Assembly: GCA_023228645.1 (NCBI GenBank)
Contig: JALOAT010000006.1
Coordinates: 1 to 64,000, forward strand
DNA from: Gammaproteobacteria bacterium
GTDB lineage: Bacteria; Pseudomonadota; Gammaproteobacteria; Thiohalomonadales; Thiohalomonadaceae
DNA: 64,000 nucleotides
Direction: 5' to 3'
How positions within the stretch are numbered: the first letter of the stretch is position 1; each line of letters begins with the position of its first letter. The translations under genes and the position numbers were made by a program. Under the pieces are notes generated by a model, which saw only the letters and a program-made list of their open reading frames with translations, had not been told where the DNA came from and did not search any database. This document shows, in pieces, positions 34,905-43,462 of the stretch.

Positions 34905-35578
34905 CCGCCGCCCAATTAGCCCTGCGCCTTGCGCTGCCCGACAGTGCCACGTTCGGTAATTTCCAGGTCGGAGCCAATGGCGCGCTGCTGCATGCGCTGC
35001 ACGGCGACGAGCCCTTCGTGTACTTGTGGGGCGGCCCCGGGGCGGGCAAGTCGCACCTGCTGCAAGCGGCCTGCCACGCGGCGGCCGCTGCGGGCGCCGC
35101 GCCCGTGTATTTGCCGCTGCGCGACCTCATCGACACCGACCCGGAGGTGTTCGACGGCCTGGAAACCGCCGGTCTGGTGTGCCTCGACGATGTGGACGCC
35201 ATCGCTGGTCGAACCGACTGGGAGCCGGCGCTGTTCCATCTCTACAACCGCGTGCGCGACGGTGGCGGGCGCATGATCGCCGCGGGCGCGCAGCCGCCCG
35301 CCGGCCTCGGCATCGGATTGCCCGATCTGGTGTCACGCCTCGGCTGGGGCCCCGTGTTCCAGCTGCATCCCCTCGACGAGGAAGGTAAGACCGCCGCCCT
35401 GCGCGCACGGGCCCGGGCGCGCGGACTCGAATTCTCGGAAGACGTGGCCACCTATCTCATGCGCCGCTTCGCGCGCGACACCCATTCCCTGTTCGCACTC
35501 CTCGACCGCCTCGACGCCGCCTCACTCGTTGCCAAGCGCCGCATCACCATCCCCTTCCTGCGCGAACTCCTCGGCTGA
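34901..35578 (+). CDS. hda: DnaA regulatory inactivator Hda
   Basis: I start at the TTG at 34901, which overlaps the preceding stop as TTGA, with CGGAG about 10 nt upstream. The 225-residue AAA+ protein has a Walker A GGPGAGKSHLL (~residue 45), Walker B LVCLDDVDAI (~96) and sensor/arginine-finger region DLVSRLGWGPVF (~145). Hda with the sliding clamp stimulates ATP hydrolysis by DnaA after initiation. The usual N-terminal clamp-binding QLPL motif is present as a degenerate QLALRLALP. Confidence 0.9.
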   Translation: MTAAQLALRLALPDSATFGNFQVGANGALLHALHGDEPFVYLWGGPGAGKSHLLQAACHAAAAAGAAPVYLPLRDLIDTDPEVFDGLETAGLVCLDDVDAIAGRTDWEPALFHLYNRVRDGGGRMIAAGAQPPAGLGIGLPDLVSRLGWGPVFQLHPLDEEGKTAALRARARARGLEFSEDVATYLMRRFARDTHSLFALLDRLDAASLVAKRRITIPFLRELLG

Positions 35579-35590
35579 GTCTGCGCAGGG

Positions 35591-35722
35591 CAACGCGGAG
35601 GACGCGAAGTTATTCCATTCGAAAGCGGGTGCACAGAGCGCCGGTCAGCGTTGGGAAATGCTGTGCGATGTTTGCCTACCTCGATTTCCTCCGCGTCCTC
35701 CGCGCCTCCACGCTCTCCGCGT
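35591..35722. repeat. paired inverted GCGGAGGAC repeat downstream of hda
   Basis: The arm AACGCGGAGGACGCGAAG (35591-35612) faces TTCCTCCGCGTCCTCCGCG and CTCTCCGCG (35681-35722). About 68 nt separate them. It has the same design as the ACACGGGG and CAGAG pairs but different words. The pair also lies between two convergent genes. Confidence 0.7.
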
Positions 35723-35731
35723 TTTTCGTCG

Positions 35732-36088
35732 CTAAGCGTGATGCTCCCGTTTCCGCGCGCGGACGAACAGGATGGCGGCGACGAACCACAGCAGCGCGAG
35801 CAGGGCCTCGGCGGTGGCGAGGGCCTGCGCCGGGGAGCCGCTGAAAGCCTCCGCCGTGCCATGGGCGAAGTAGAACAGCGCAAGAAAGCTGCTCCAGGCA
35901 TGGGTGTAGGGACGTCCATGCAACAGCCCGCGCAGCGGAAACAGCAGCGGGCCCACGGCGATCAACAGGGCGATACTGCGCGGCACGCTTTCAGGCGGCA
36001 CGATCCAGCCAATCCAGAGCATGAGCAAGGCAAACAGCCCGAAGTAACCCAGCAGGGTCAGTGCATGCCAGCGCGCCGAGGGCATCAT
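35732..36088 (-). CDS. DUF2069 membrane protein
   Basis: The 118-residue protein has four membrane helices and the DUF2069 pattern GLLHGRPYTHAWSSFLALFYFAHGTAEAF (given in part). It overlaps wrbA by 4 nt. In many gammaproteobacteria DUF2069 follows wrbA, so the operon arsC-wrbA-DUF2069 is conserved. Function unknown. Confidence 0.85.
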   Translation of the reverse strand: MMPSARWHALTLLGYFGLFALLMLWIGWIVPPESVPRSIALLIAVGPLLFPLRGLLHGRPYTHAWSSFLALFYFAHGTAEAFSGSPAQALATAEALLALLWFVAAILFVRARKREHHA

Positions 36089-36684
36089 TGGCCCTCCAGC
36101 AGGGCGCGGGCGATGTGGGCGACGCGGCGGCCCTGCGCGCGGCAGAGCGCTTTCTCGTCCTCCGACACCGGCCGGTCATCGGCGGGCCCGGCCAAGTGGC
36201 TGGCGCCGTAGGGCGTGCCGCCGGACTGGGTGGTGAGCAGCGCAGATTCGGAATAGGGGATGCCCACCAGCACCATGCCATGGTGCAGCAGCGGCAGCAT
36301 CATGGACAGCAGCGTACTTTCCTGACCACCGTGAATGGAGCCGGTTGAGGTGAACACGCCTGCGGGTTTGCCGGCGAGACTGCCGGCCAGCCACTGGCTG
36401 CTGGTCGTGTCGAGAAAATACTTCATGGGCGCGGCCATGTTGCCGAATCGCGTCGGGCTGCCGAGCAGCAGTCCGGCGCATTCCTCCAGATCACGCGCCT
36501 CCACGTAGGGTGGTCCGTCATCCGGAATCGCCGGCGCAACGCTTTCGCAGGTGGTCGAGACGGGCGGCACCGTGCGCACGCGCGCATGCATGCCCGGGAC
36601 TTCGTTAACGCCACGTGCGATGTGGCGTGCCATTTCCGCGGTCGCACCGGTGCGACTGTAGTAAAGCACCAGGATGTCGTGCAT
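36085..36684 (-). CDS. wrbA: NAD(P)H:quinone oxidoreductase WrbA
   Basis: The 199-residue flavodoxin-like enzyme has the FMN phosphate loop YYSRTGATAEMARHI, GSPTRFGNMAAPMKYFLD (~residues 78-95) and the STGSIHGGQE loop that caps the flavin. It carries out two-electron quinone reduction, protecting against oxidative stress. It shares its start base with the arsC stop. Confidence 0.93.
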   Translation of the reverse strand: MHDILVLYYSRTGATAEMARHIARGVNEVPGMHARVRTVPPVSTTCESVAPAIPDDGPPYVEARDLEECAGLLLGSPTRFGNMAAPMKYFLDTTSSQWLAGSLAGKPAGVFTSTGSIHGGQESTLLSMMLPLLHHGMVLVGIPYSESALLTTQSGGTPYGASHLAGPADDRPVSEDEKALCRAQGRRVAHIARALLEGQ

Positions 36685-37031
36685 CAGAGCAGTTCCAGAA
36701 TCTTTTCAGGCGGACGGCCAATGATCGCCTTGTCGCCCACGACCACGATGGGCCTTTCGATGAGCTTCGGATGTGCAAGCATGGCGTCGATGAGTTCGGC
36801 GTGGCCGAGGGCCGGATTGTCGAGCTCCAGCGCCGAGTACTCCTCTTCGCCCTTGCGCAGCAGCTCGCGCGGGCCGATGCCGAGCAGAGCGAGGAGTTCC
36901 TCGAGGGTACGTCGATCAGGTGGCGTCTTCAGATATTCGACGACCTGCGCGGTTACGCCGTTTTGTTGCAGAAGTTCCAGCGCGCCGCGTGATTTTGAAC
37001 AGCGTGGATTGTGATAGATGATCGCTTTCAT
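36684..37031 (-). CDS. arsC: glutaredoxin-dependent arsenate reductase
   Basis: The 115-residue protein has the active-site Cys in YHNPRCSKSRGALEL and the Arg triad members in the RPIVVVGDKAIIGRPPE segment. The family uses glutaredoxin and glutathione to reduce arsenate to arsenite; a role beyond arsenic (YffB/Spx-like) is possible since no arsB or arsR is near. Confidence 0.9.
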   Translation of the reverse strand: MKAIIYHNPRCSKSRGALELLQQNGVTAQVVEYLKTPPDRRTLEELLALLGIGPRELLRKGEEEYSALELDNPALGHAELIDAMLAHPKLIERPIVVVGDKAIIGRPPEKILELL

Positions 37032-37149
37032 AGTCAGATAGTTTTGATTGTAATCGTCGGTATTCTACCGTCATCGCGTTGACACCCTATAGGGCCGATG
37101 TTAGGGTGAACCGCACTCAAAAAGGCGCCCTCGCCAAACGCCCATCAGA

Positions 37150-37470
37150 ATGGAAGCCGTCATTCAGCGCATACCTTCCAGGCTCTTCGCTCTCAGTGCG
37201 GTCATCGTGTGGTTGTTCGGATGTGCCGTTGCACCGCCCGTGCAGGAAATGAGCGATGCGCGACAAGCCATCCGCGCCGCACAGGAAGCCCAGGCCGGCA
37301 AGCATGCGCCGGGCACGCTGAGCCAGGCCGAGGAACTCCTCTCCCATGCTACGCGCAGTCTGGAGCAGGGCGCCTACGAGGATGCCCGCCGCGCTGCCGT
37401 TGCTGCGCGGCAAAAAGCCATCGCCGCCCGGGATCGTGCCGTCGAATCGGGTGCCGATCGGGAAATGTGA
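37150..37470 (+). CDS. DUF4398 lipoprotein
   Basis: The 106-residue protein has a signal peptide with lipobox VWLFGCAVA (Cys ~25) followed by a helical DUF4398 domain (MSDARQAIRAAQEAQAGKHAP, LSHATRSLEQGAYEDARRAA). Such proteins are outer-membrane-associated helical bundles of unknown role and often sit beside OmpA or LysM proteins, as here. An inverted CACCCTA...TAGGGTG pair lies at about 37084-37108 upstream. Confidence 0.8.
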   Translation: MEAVIQRIPSRLFALSAVIVWLFGCAVAPPVQEMSDARQAIRAAQEAQAGKHAPGTLSQAEELLSHATRSLEQGAYEDARRAAVAARQKAIAARDRAVESGADREM

Positions 37471-37565
37471 GCGGGTTCGGGTCTATTCATCAACGCTTTG
37501 TTGATAATGCGCTCACTGTTTTTGTCATCAGGGCCCCGTGCGGGCCCGCTTCACAGGAGCCCAAC

Positions 37566-38057
37566 ATGAACAATAATTTCCTCTCCCTGGCCGCTGTACT
37601 GCTACTCGCTGCGGCGATGGCCACGGGCTGCGCATCCTCGCCGACGGCCACCCCTGAGCCGGCCACCCCTGAGCCCGCCCCCGCGGAACCCACCGCAGAA
37701 ACGGCGCCGGCCCCGGCCGCCGAGCCTGCCGAACCGGCGGTCGAAGCGCAGGCTCCCGTCGCACCGGCCCCGGCCGCTGCGGCGGATTCGCGCTACGAAG
37801 TCGTGGCCGGCGACAGCCTCTGGACCATTGCCGCCCAGTTCGGGATTTACGGCGATGCCTATCACTGGCCGCTCATCTACAAAGCCAACCACGGCCTCAT
37901 CGAGGATGCAGACCTGATCTATCCGGGCCAGGTGCTCACCATCAATCGCAACGCCAGTTCCGCGGAAATGCTTGATGCTGCTGAACACGCCCGCACCCGC
38001 GGTCCCTGGTCGCTGGGCGTCGTCGAGGCGTCGGATCAGGCCTACCTGAACCGTTGA
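37566..38057 (+). CDS. LysM-domain lipoprotein
   Basis: The 163-residue protein has a lipobox (AMATGCASS, Cys ~22), a 50-residue Pro/Ala/Glu/Thr-rich linker and one LysM domain (YEVVAGDSLWTIAAQFG to IYPGQVLTI) that binds peptidoglycan. The linker has tandem TPEPA/APAEP words. A strong terminator follows directly, so the gene ends its transcription unit. Confidence 0.88.
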   Translation: MNNNFLSLAAVLLLAAAMATGCASSPTATPEPATPEPAPAEPTAETAPAPAAEPAEPAVEAQAPVAPAPAAAADSRYEVVAGDSLWTIAAQFGIYGDAYHWPLIYKANHGLIEDADLIYPGQVLTINRNASSAEMLDAAEHARTRGPWSLGVVEASDQAYLNR

Positions 38058-38090
38058 GGCGACCGCGCCCGGCAGGGCGTCCGCACTGAC

Positions 38091-38128
38091 AATGCCGCTC
38101 GGTTGCCTGGCCGAGCGGCATTTTTTTG
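38091..38128 (+). terminator. Rho-independent terminator of the LysM lipoprotein gene
   Basis: AATGCCGCTCGG and CCGAGCGGCATT form a 12-bp perfect stem around TTGCCTGG, followed by a run of seven T (TTTTTTTG). Confidence 0.92.
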
Positions 38129-38468
38129 TTCCTCCGCAAAATGTTCCCCGTGGCAGGCTTCCACGTAGCCCCGATGGAGCGGAGCGGAATCCGGGGTTGT
38201 CGCCGGGGCCACCAAGAAATCAGCCGTTCTCCGTCGCGAAACAGTCATCGCATCAACGGCCCAAGTGACGAAGCAATCCGGATTGTTTCGCTGCGGCTCT
38301 CCGTTTCCTTGGCGCAGCTGAGCCAACGCGGGGTTTTTCCTTCCCCAAGGGGAATATTTTGCCGTTGTGAAGGCACTCTTATCAGGAGTGAAGTTCCAGG
38401 GCACAGGAGATATTGCCCCCGCGCCTGTCCGATGGCAGGTTTAGCGGACGCCCCATGGAGGAACCTTG
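38129..38468. other. gap after the LysM gene with a GTAGCCCCGATGGAG repeat
   Basis: The 340-nt gap holds a common intergenic palindrome at about 38164-38196 (GTAGCCCCGAT ... ATCCGGGG). No gene is supported; a good ribosome binding site (GGAGGAACC) appears only at the end, for the next gene. Confidence 0.5.
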
Positions 38469-38936
38469 ATGATTCGCTCGCTCGTCCTGCTGCTCGGTCT
38501 GTTCACGGGGACTCAGGCCCTCGCCGCCGGCGCGGATTTCGCGCTCACGGGCATCGATGGTCGTACGCACCGGCTGTCCGACTATCGCGGTAAATGGGTG
38601 GTGGTGAACTACTGGGCCACCTGGTGCCCGCCGTGCGTGGAGGAAATGCCCGAGTTGGCGAACTTCCACGAACGGCACAAGGACAAGGACGCCGTGGTCC
38701 TCGGCGTGAACATGGAAGAACAAGCGGTCGCCGCGGACATCGCCAGCTTTGTCGAGCAGTTCCTGGTCAACTACCCGGTATTGCTCAGCGAGCCGAAGAT
38801 GACCGCTCTCGGCCCCATCCCCGGCCTGCCCACGACCTTTCTGGTTTCGCCTGATGGCCGGGTGGTTGCCCATAAACTCGGCATGGTCACGGCTGCGGAC
38901 ATCGAATCCTTCATCACCCAAAACAACAAAAACTAA
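38469..38936 (+). CDS. periplasmic TlpA/ResA-like thioredoxin
   Basis: GGAGGAACC precedes the ATG at 38469. The 155-residue protein has a signal peptide (SLVLLLGLFTGTQALAA), active site WATWCPPCVEEMPEL and the cis-Pro LPTTFLV. It is a thiol reductase of the exported TlpA type. It stands 17 nt before a second thioredoxin-fold gene, suggesting an operon. Confidence 0.88.
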   Translation: MIRSLVLLLGLFTGTQALAAGADFALTGIDGRTHRLSDYRGKWVVVNYWATWCPPCVEEMPELANFHERHKDKDAVVLGVNMEEQAVAADIASFVEQFLVNYPVLLSEPKMTALGPIPGLPTTFLVSPDGRVVAHKLGMVTAADIESFITQNNKN

Positions 38937-38953
38937 ATCCCAGGGGGGAGATC

Positions 38954-39478
38954 ATGAAACGTTTTCTGACCACCGCAGTTCTCGCCTTGAGCTTCATCAC
39001 CAGCGCGGTCGCCGCGACAACCGCGCGTGATCCCTATGCGCATTTCTTTAATGACACTTTCGGCGATTTTGCCGAAGAGCTGCAGAACGCAAAGGAACAG
39101 GGCAAGAAGGGCATCATGGTGTTCTTCGAGATGGATGAGTGCCCGTTCTGCCATTACATGAAAAAGAACGTGCTCAATCAGCCGCAGGTACAGGAGTGGT
39201 ACCGGGACAACTTCCTGTTGTTCGTCGTGGACATCGAAGGCGACGTGGAAATGACGGATTTTGCGGGCAAGACCACCACCCAGAAGGCCTTTGCCGAGGT
39301 GAACCGCGTACGCGCCACACCGGTCATCGCCTTCTTCGATCTGGAAGGCAAGCCCATTCACCGGCACACCGGGCGCACCGCCGGCGTGGACGAATTCATG
39401 TGGATGGGCGAGTACGTGGCCGAAGGCGTGCACCAGAACATGCCGTTCTCCCGGTACAAGCGCGAGAAGAAAAAATAA
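38954..39478 (+). CDS. secreted thioredoxin-fold protein (SoxW/thioredoxin_2-like)
   Basis: The 174-residue protein has a signal peptide (to residue ~20), active site DECPFCHYMKKNVLNQPQV and cis-Pro RATPVIAFF. The CXXC with a following His and the long helix after it fit the periplasmic thioredoxin-like family found near sulfur-oxidation (SoxW) and c-type cytochrome genes. Substrate unknown. Confidence 0.85.
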   Translation: MKRFLTTAVLALSFITSAVAATTARDPYAHFFNDTFGDFAEELQNAKEQGKKGIMVFFEMDECPFCHYMKKNVLNQPQVQEWYRDNFLLFVVDIEGDVEMTDFAGKTTTQKAFAEVNRVRATPVIAFFDLEGKPIHRHTGRTAGVDEFMWMGEYVAEGVHQNMPFSRYKREKKK

Positions 39479-39550
39479 TCCCGGGCTGCACCAGGGATGT
39501 ACACCGGGCATGGCCCGCGTGAACGATAAAACGAATCCGGGGTTTTGGGG

Positions 39551-40879
39551 ATGACAAGCGCTTGCAATTCCGGGCGGGCGTTTCGCGTCGCTGCCGCCTT
39601 CCTGCTGCTTGCGGGCAGTGTGCGTGTCGGCGCGGCCGAGTTGCCGCCGTTGCCCGAGCCGCTCACACTCGAATACGCGTTGTCGCTCGCCGAGGAGCCA
39701 CATCCCTCTCTGGCACTGGCGGGGGCGGGGCTCGATGCCTCACGCGCGGCCCTCGCAATGGTCGAGGCACGTACGGATCTCACCATCACCGCCGAAGGGC
39801 GTGCGCGCTGGGTGGAGCCGCCCGACACGGCGCCAAACCAGGATTCGGACGATCACAAGGCCAGCCTGTACGTGCGCAAGAACCTGTACGACTTCGGCCG
39901 TACATCGGCCTTCCGTTCGGCTGCACAGGCCGGCGTCGCACGCGCCGAGTCGCTCTATCAGGACACTCTGGCGCAGCGCCGCGTCGACATCATGCAGCGC
40001 TATTTCGATGTGCTGCTCGCCGATCTCGATTTCAGCCGCGAGGATGAGGCCATGGCGGTGGTCTACGTGGGCCTCGATCGCCTGCGCCAGCGCCACGAAC
40101 TGCGTCAGGTCTCGGATGTGGAACTGCTCGCCGCCGAGGCGGAATACCAGCGCGTGCGGCGCAGCCGCTACGCCGCCGAGGCGCGCCAGCGCCTGACGCG
40201 CGCGGCGCTGGCGGATGTCCTGAACCGGCCCGGTCAACTGCCTGCTGCGCTGGCGCGGCCTTCGCTGGACGCCCGGCTGAACCGCCCCATTCCGGAGGTG
40301 GAAGTCCTGCAACAGGCCGCGCTGGCCAGTAATCCCGTGCTCGTGGGCCTGCGTCATCAGGTGCATGCCGCACAGGAGCACGTCACTGCGGCGCGCGCCG
40401 AACGCCGCCCGCGCCTGAACGGCGAACTGGAGGCCTCGCGCTATTCGCGCGAGCTCAACTCCAACGACGAATGGCGCGCCGGGGTAGTTCTGGAATTGCC
40501 GTTGTATACCGGCGGCTTGGTCAGTTCGGTGGTGAGCCAGCGCCAGGCCGAGCTCTACCAGGCCCAGCAACGCCTGCGCGAGGCCGAGATGGCGGTGCAG
40601 CACAATGTCCTCGAGCTCTGGCTGCACCTGCAAACACTCAAGATCCAGCGGGAAGAGGCCGACGCGGGCGTCAACCACGTAGAGCTGTATCTCGATCGCA
40701 GCCGCACGCTGTACGAGTTGGAGTTCAAGGCCGACCTCGGCGATGCCATGGTGCGCCTGACCGAGGCGGAATCGGCCACGCTGCGAGCCGATTACGAGAT
40801 GGTGCTTGCCTGGGCGCGGCTCGACGCCTTGACTGGCGGCCCGGTACAGATTGCCCAAGGCGCCGCGGAGGCGCCGTGA
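39551..40879 (+). CDS. TolC-family outer membrane protein
   Basis: The 442-residue protein, started at the ATG at 39551, has a signal peptide and the two-fold repeated TolC helical layout: LTLEYALSLAEE ... and EVEVLQQAALASNPVLVGLRHQV. LYVRKNLYDFGRTSAF and LELPLYTGGLVSSVV are the two β-strand insertions typical of the channel. An adaptor gene follows by 1 nt, but no inner-membrane pump is encoded nearby. Confidence 0.85.
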   Translation: MTSACNSGRAFRVAAAFLLLAGSVRVGAAELPPLPEPLTLEYALSLAEEPHPSLALAGAGLDASRAALAMVEARTDLTITAEGRARWVEPPDTAPNQDSDDHKASLYVRKNLYDFGRTSAFRSAAQAGVARAESLYQDTLAQRRVDIMQRYFDVLLADLDFSREDEAMAVVYVGLDRLRQRHELRQVSDVELLAAEAEYQRVRRSRYAAEARQRLTRAALADVLNRPGQLPAALARPSLDARLNRPIPEVEVLQQAALASNPVLVGLRHQVHAAQEHVTAARAERRPRLNGELEASRYSRELNSNDEWRAGVVLELPLYTGGLVSSVVSQRQAELYQAQQRLREAEMAVQHNVLELWLHLQTLKIQREEADAGVNHVELYLDRSRTLYELEFKADLGDAMVRLTEAESATLRADYEMVLAWARLDALTGGPVQIAQGAAEAP

Positions 40880-40880
40880 C

Positions 40881-41657
40881 ATGAGGTGGACGGTAATGAG
40901 CAGGTGGTTGGCGGTTCTGGGCACATTGGCCATGGCAAGTGTGGCGTCGGCGGCGGAGGTCGCGGGCACGGTGCAGTGGGTGCAGCGGGTGGAACTGGGC
41001 GCACCCGTGTCCGGCGTGGTGACGCGGGTGAGCGCTCGGCCCGGTATGCAGGTGAAGAAAGGTGACGTGCTGGTCGGGCTGGATGAGCGGCGCTTTCACG
41101 CGGAACTGGAGCGTGTGCGCGCCGAGGCCGAGCGCCTGAAGCAGGTGCACGCCGAGGCGCAGCGCGAGCAGGAGCGCGGTCAGGAACTGTACGACCGTAC
41201 CCTGTTGTCGGACCACGAACTGGAAGTCGCGAAGATCGGCCTGGCCACGGCCGCCGCCGAGTATCAGGCGGCGAAGACGGCCGTGAAGCAGGCGGAACTC
41301 GATCTTGAGTACAGCGCCGTGCGCGCGCCGTTTGATGCGGTCGTGCTGGCGGTGCATGCGGGTGTCGGCCAAGCCGTGGCCGCCGAACTGACCGCGGTGC
41401 CGCTCGTGACCGTGGCCGAGGCCGGTCGCCGCCGCGTGCAGCTGAGCGTGGACCCCACGCAGGTAACGGCGTTACGGGAAGGGCAGTCGGTCCCCGTGCG
41501 CGTGGGCGGGACCGCGTACGAAGGCAAGATCACGCATGTGGGCCTTGAACCCGTGCCCAATGCACCAAGCCTCGCCTACCCGGTGGACATCCTCATCGAC
41601 GCGCCCGAGAGCGCCAGCCTGCGCATCGGCCAGTCGGCCAGCGTAGTCCTGCCATGA
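40881..41657 (+). CDS. HlyD/RND-type periplasmic adaptor protein
   Basis: The 258-residue adaptor has an N-terminal signal or anchor, a barrel-sandwich half VELGAPVSGVVTRVSARPGMQVKKGDVLVGLD (shown in part), a ~75-residue coiled-coil hairpin rich in Glu/Ala/Arg, and the returning half SAVRAPFDAVVLAV. It is short compared with AcrA-like adaptors. An alternative ATG at 40896 has a closer ribosome binding site. It overlaps the acylphosphatase gene by 4 nt. Confidence 0.85.
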   Translation: MRWTVMSRWLAVLGTLAMASVASAAEVAGTVQWVQRVELGAPVSGVVTRVSARPGMQVKKGDVLVGLDERRFHAELERVRAEAERLKQVHAEAQREQERGQELYDRTLLSDHELEVAKIGLATAAAEYQAAKTAVKQAELDLEYSAVRAPFDAVVLAVHAGVGQAVAAELTAVPLVTVAEAGRRRVQLSVDPTQVTALREGQSVPVRVGGTAYEGKITHVGLEPVPNAPSLAYPVDILIDAPESASLRIGQSASVVLP

Positions 41658-41920
41658 CCTGTGTGCGCTGCCGGGTGAGCGGCCGGGTGCAGGGCGTGTG
41701 GTTTCGCGGTGCCACGCGCCGCGAGGCCGGCGCCCTGGGCGTGACCGGTCATGCGGTCAACCTGCCCGATGGCAGCGTCGAGGTGATCGCCTGCGGCGAA
41801 GCGCAAGCGATCGCGCAGCTCAAGACCTGGCTCTGGCAAGGCCCGCCTGCCGCACGCGTGGACGACGTCAGCTGCGAACCGGTGGACATGCCGCCGCCGG
41901 CGGATTTCACCACCGGCTGA
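41654..41920 (+). CDS. acylphosphatase
   Basis: The 88-residue enzyme has the signature GRVQGVWFRGATRREA with the catalytic Arg, and Asn in GHAVNLPDGSVEV. It hydrolyses acyl phosphates. Start codon overlaps the adaptor stop as ATGA. Three cysteines near the N-terminus (CVRC and another) are unusual but not telling. Confidence 0.92.
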   Translation: MTCVRCRVSGRVQGVWFRGATRREAGALGVTGHAVNLPDGSVEVIACGEAQAIAQLKTWLWQGPPAARVDDVSCEPVDMPPPADFTTG

Positions 41921-41936
41921 AAAGGCAAAAAGCATT

Positions 41937-42098
41937 AACCACGGGGGACACGGGGAACACGGGGAAATCGATCTTTGCAGGAGCGGATTTATGCCCGAAG
42001 GGTGCTCAGGCCGTTCAGGCCGCGATGGCGCGGTATTCAGCGCAAGTCGTTGAGGCCGCTCCTACAGAAGATCGGTTTCCCGTGTTCCCCGTGTTAGC
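41937..42098. repeat. paired inverted ACACGGGG repeat after acylphosphatase
   Basis: The arm at 41941-41964 (ACGGGGGACACGGGGAACAC) and the inverse arm at 42079-42098 enclose a 114-nt spacer. The spacer has CAGGAGCGGAT at one end and CCGCTCCTACAG at the other, so a REP-like inverted pair is nested between the outer arms, as in the copy at 24223-24360. Confidence 0.8.
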
Positions 42099-42105
42099 GC
42101 TTTGT

Positions 42106-42675
42106 TCAGCGAACCTGCCAGCGCTCGCGCAGGGCGGTGAAGACGCGGTTGGGGTACCAGTTCTTGCCGCGGCTGCCGTTGTAGCGGGCGAGGGCGCGCG
42201 GCCAGTGGCCGCGTTCCATGTCGTAGTAGTAGCGCAGGATGGTGCAGCCCATGCGCAGGTTGGTGGTGGTGTGGAACAGGTTGTCGTCCCGCCGGCCGAT
42301 CTCCTTCAGCCAAAACGGCATGATCTGCATGTAACCCTGCGCCCCGGCACTGGAGATCGCGAAGCGATCGAAGTTGCTCTCCACCTCGATGACCGCGAGT
42401 ACCAGCTCGGCAGGAATGCGTGCGCGGTTCGCTTCCACGTACACGCGTTTTAGCAAGTCGAACCGTTCCTGTTCATCGGGGAGCTTCCGGCGCAGGCGAA
42501 AGGCCATGTCCGTCAGCCATACGTGGGCGTCGAAGTGATCACCCTGGCCACTTTCCTCGGCGAGGGCGTGGGCGAGCAGCAGGCGCAGTTCCGCATCGAG
42601 GGCGGGCGTGTCGGCGCGTGCCGGCACGGTGAGGCCGAGCACAAGCAATAAGGCTGGTATTTTTTTGAACCACAT
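42106..42675 (-). CDS. lytic transglycosylase (SLT domain)
   Basis: The 189-residue protein, started at the ATG at 42675, has a signal peptide (IPALLLVLGLTVPARA) and an SLT domain with catalytic Glu in VIEVESNFDRFAISSAGAQG and the motif YMQIMPFW. It cleaves peptidoglycan glycan strands to 1,6-anhydro ends. Start choice is uncertain because no clear ribosome binding site is present. Confidence 0.88.
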   Translation of the reverse strand: MWFKKIPALLLVLGLTVPARADTPALDAELRLLLAHALAEESGQGDHFDAHVWLTDMAFRLRRKLPDEQERFDLLKRVYVEANRARIPAELVLAVIEVESNFDRFAISSAGAQGYMQIMPFWLKEIGRRDDNLFHTTTNLRMGCTILRYYYDMERGHWPRALARYNGSRGKNWYPNRVFTALRERWQVR

Positions 42676-42724
42676 TCGACCGCGCCCGTCGTGAGACATC
42701 CGTGGCGCGATATTATACCCGCCC

Positions 42725-43330
42725 ATGAATATTCACTCCGCGGCACGCGCCTGGTGGCTACCGGGGAGCCTTGCCCTGCTCGTGCTGTTGGTGGCGCTGG
42801 GCGGGGAGGAGGCGGCCCGTGTGCTCCGTTATGACCGCGTCGCAATCCTGGGGGGCGAAGGGTGGCGGGTGGTTACGGGCCATCTGGTGCACCTCGGCGG
42901 GTCGCACCTGGGCCTCAATATCGCGGGGCTGCTCCTGGTCTGGCTACTGGCCGGAGATGCACTGCACCCACGGGAATGGGGCGTCGTTCTTGGCGGTACG
43001 GCGCTGCTGAACGGCCTTGCTCTGCTGGTCTTCATGCCTGGCCTCGAATGGTACGTGGGCCTGTCGGGTGTGCTGCACGGCCTGCTGTTGGCCGGGGTGC
43101 TGGCCGGATGGCGTGCCGGTCTACGCGACGCGCCCGTGATCGCCGGTCTGGTGGTGGTCAAGCTGGTGTGGGAGCAGGTGTCCGGTCCATTGCCCGGCTC
43201 GATCGAGGCGGTGGGTGGTCCCGTGGTCGTGGACGCCCATCTCTACGGCGCGATCAGCGGCGTGCTGGCGTGGCTGGTGGTGCTTGCCTGGCGGGTAAAA
43301 ACCCGCGCCTCGGCGGAGCCGCGCGACTGA
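42725..43330 (+). CDS. rrtA: rhombosortase (rhomboid-family protease)
   Basis: The 201-residue membrane protease has about six helices and the rhombosortase/rhomboid pattern: VHLGGSHLGLNIAGLL, the Ser site VGLSGVLHGLL and the catalytic His in DAHLYGAISGVLAW. Rhombosortases process proteins with a GlyGly-CTERM tail. No protein in this window ends in such a tail, so substrates must lie elsewhere. Confidence 0.8.
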   Translation: MNIHSAARAWWLPGSLALLVLLVALGGEEAARVLRYDRVAILGGEGWRVVTGHLVHLGGSHLGLNIAGLLLVWLLAGDALHPREWGVVLGGTALLNGLALLVFMPGLEWYVGLSGVLHGLLLAGVLAGWRAGLRDAPVIAGLVVVKLVWEQVSGPLPGSIEAVGGPVVVDAHLYGAISGVLAWLVVLAWRVKTRASAEPRD

Positions 43331-43462
43331 ATCGCGGCGCCGTCTATGTGCTGGAGCTTGATACAGCGGAGCCGGGGCTTCGGCATCGAACGCTCGCAGC
43401 ACGCCAAGGGTGGAAGTCAGCCGTTGCGTGCTTTTTGCCTTTCCATCGCGCACTGCATTCTT

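Noticed and set aside
37117..37413. Minus-strand 98-codon frame opposite the DUF4398 lipoprotein
   Set aside because: The plus-strand product has a lipobox and known domain; the minus product has none.
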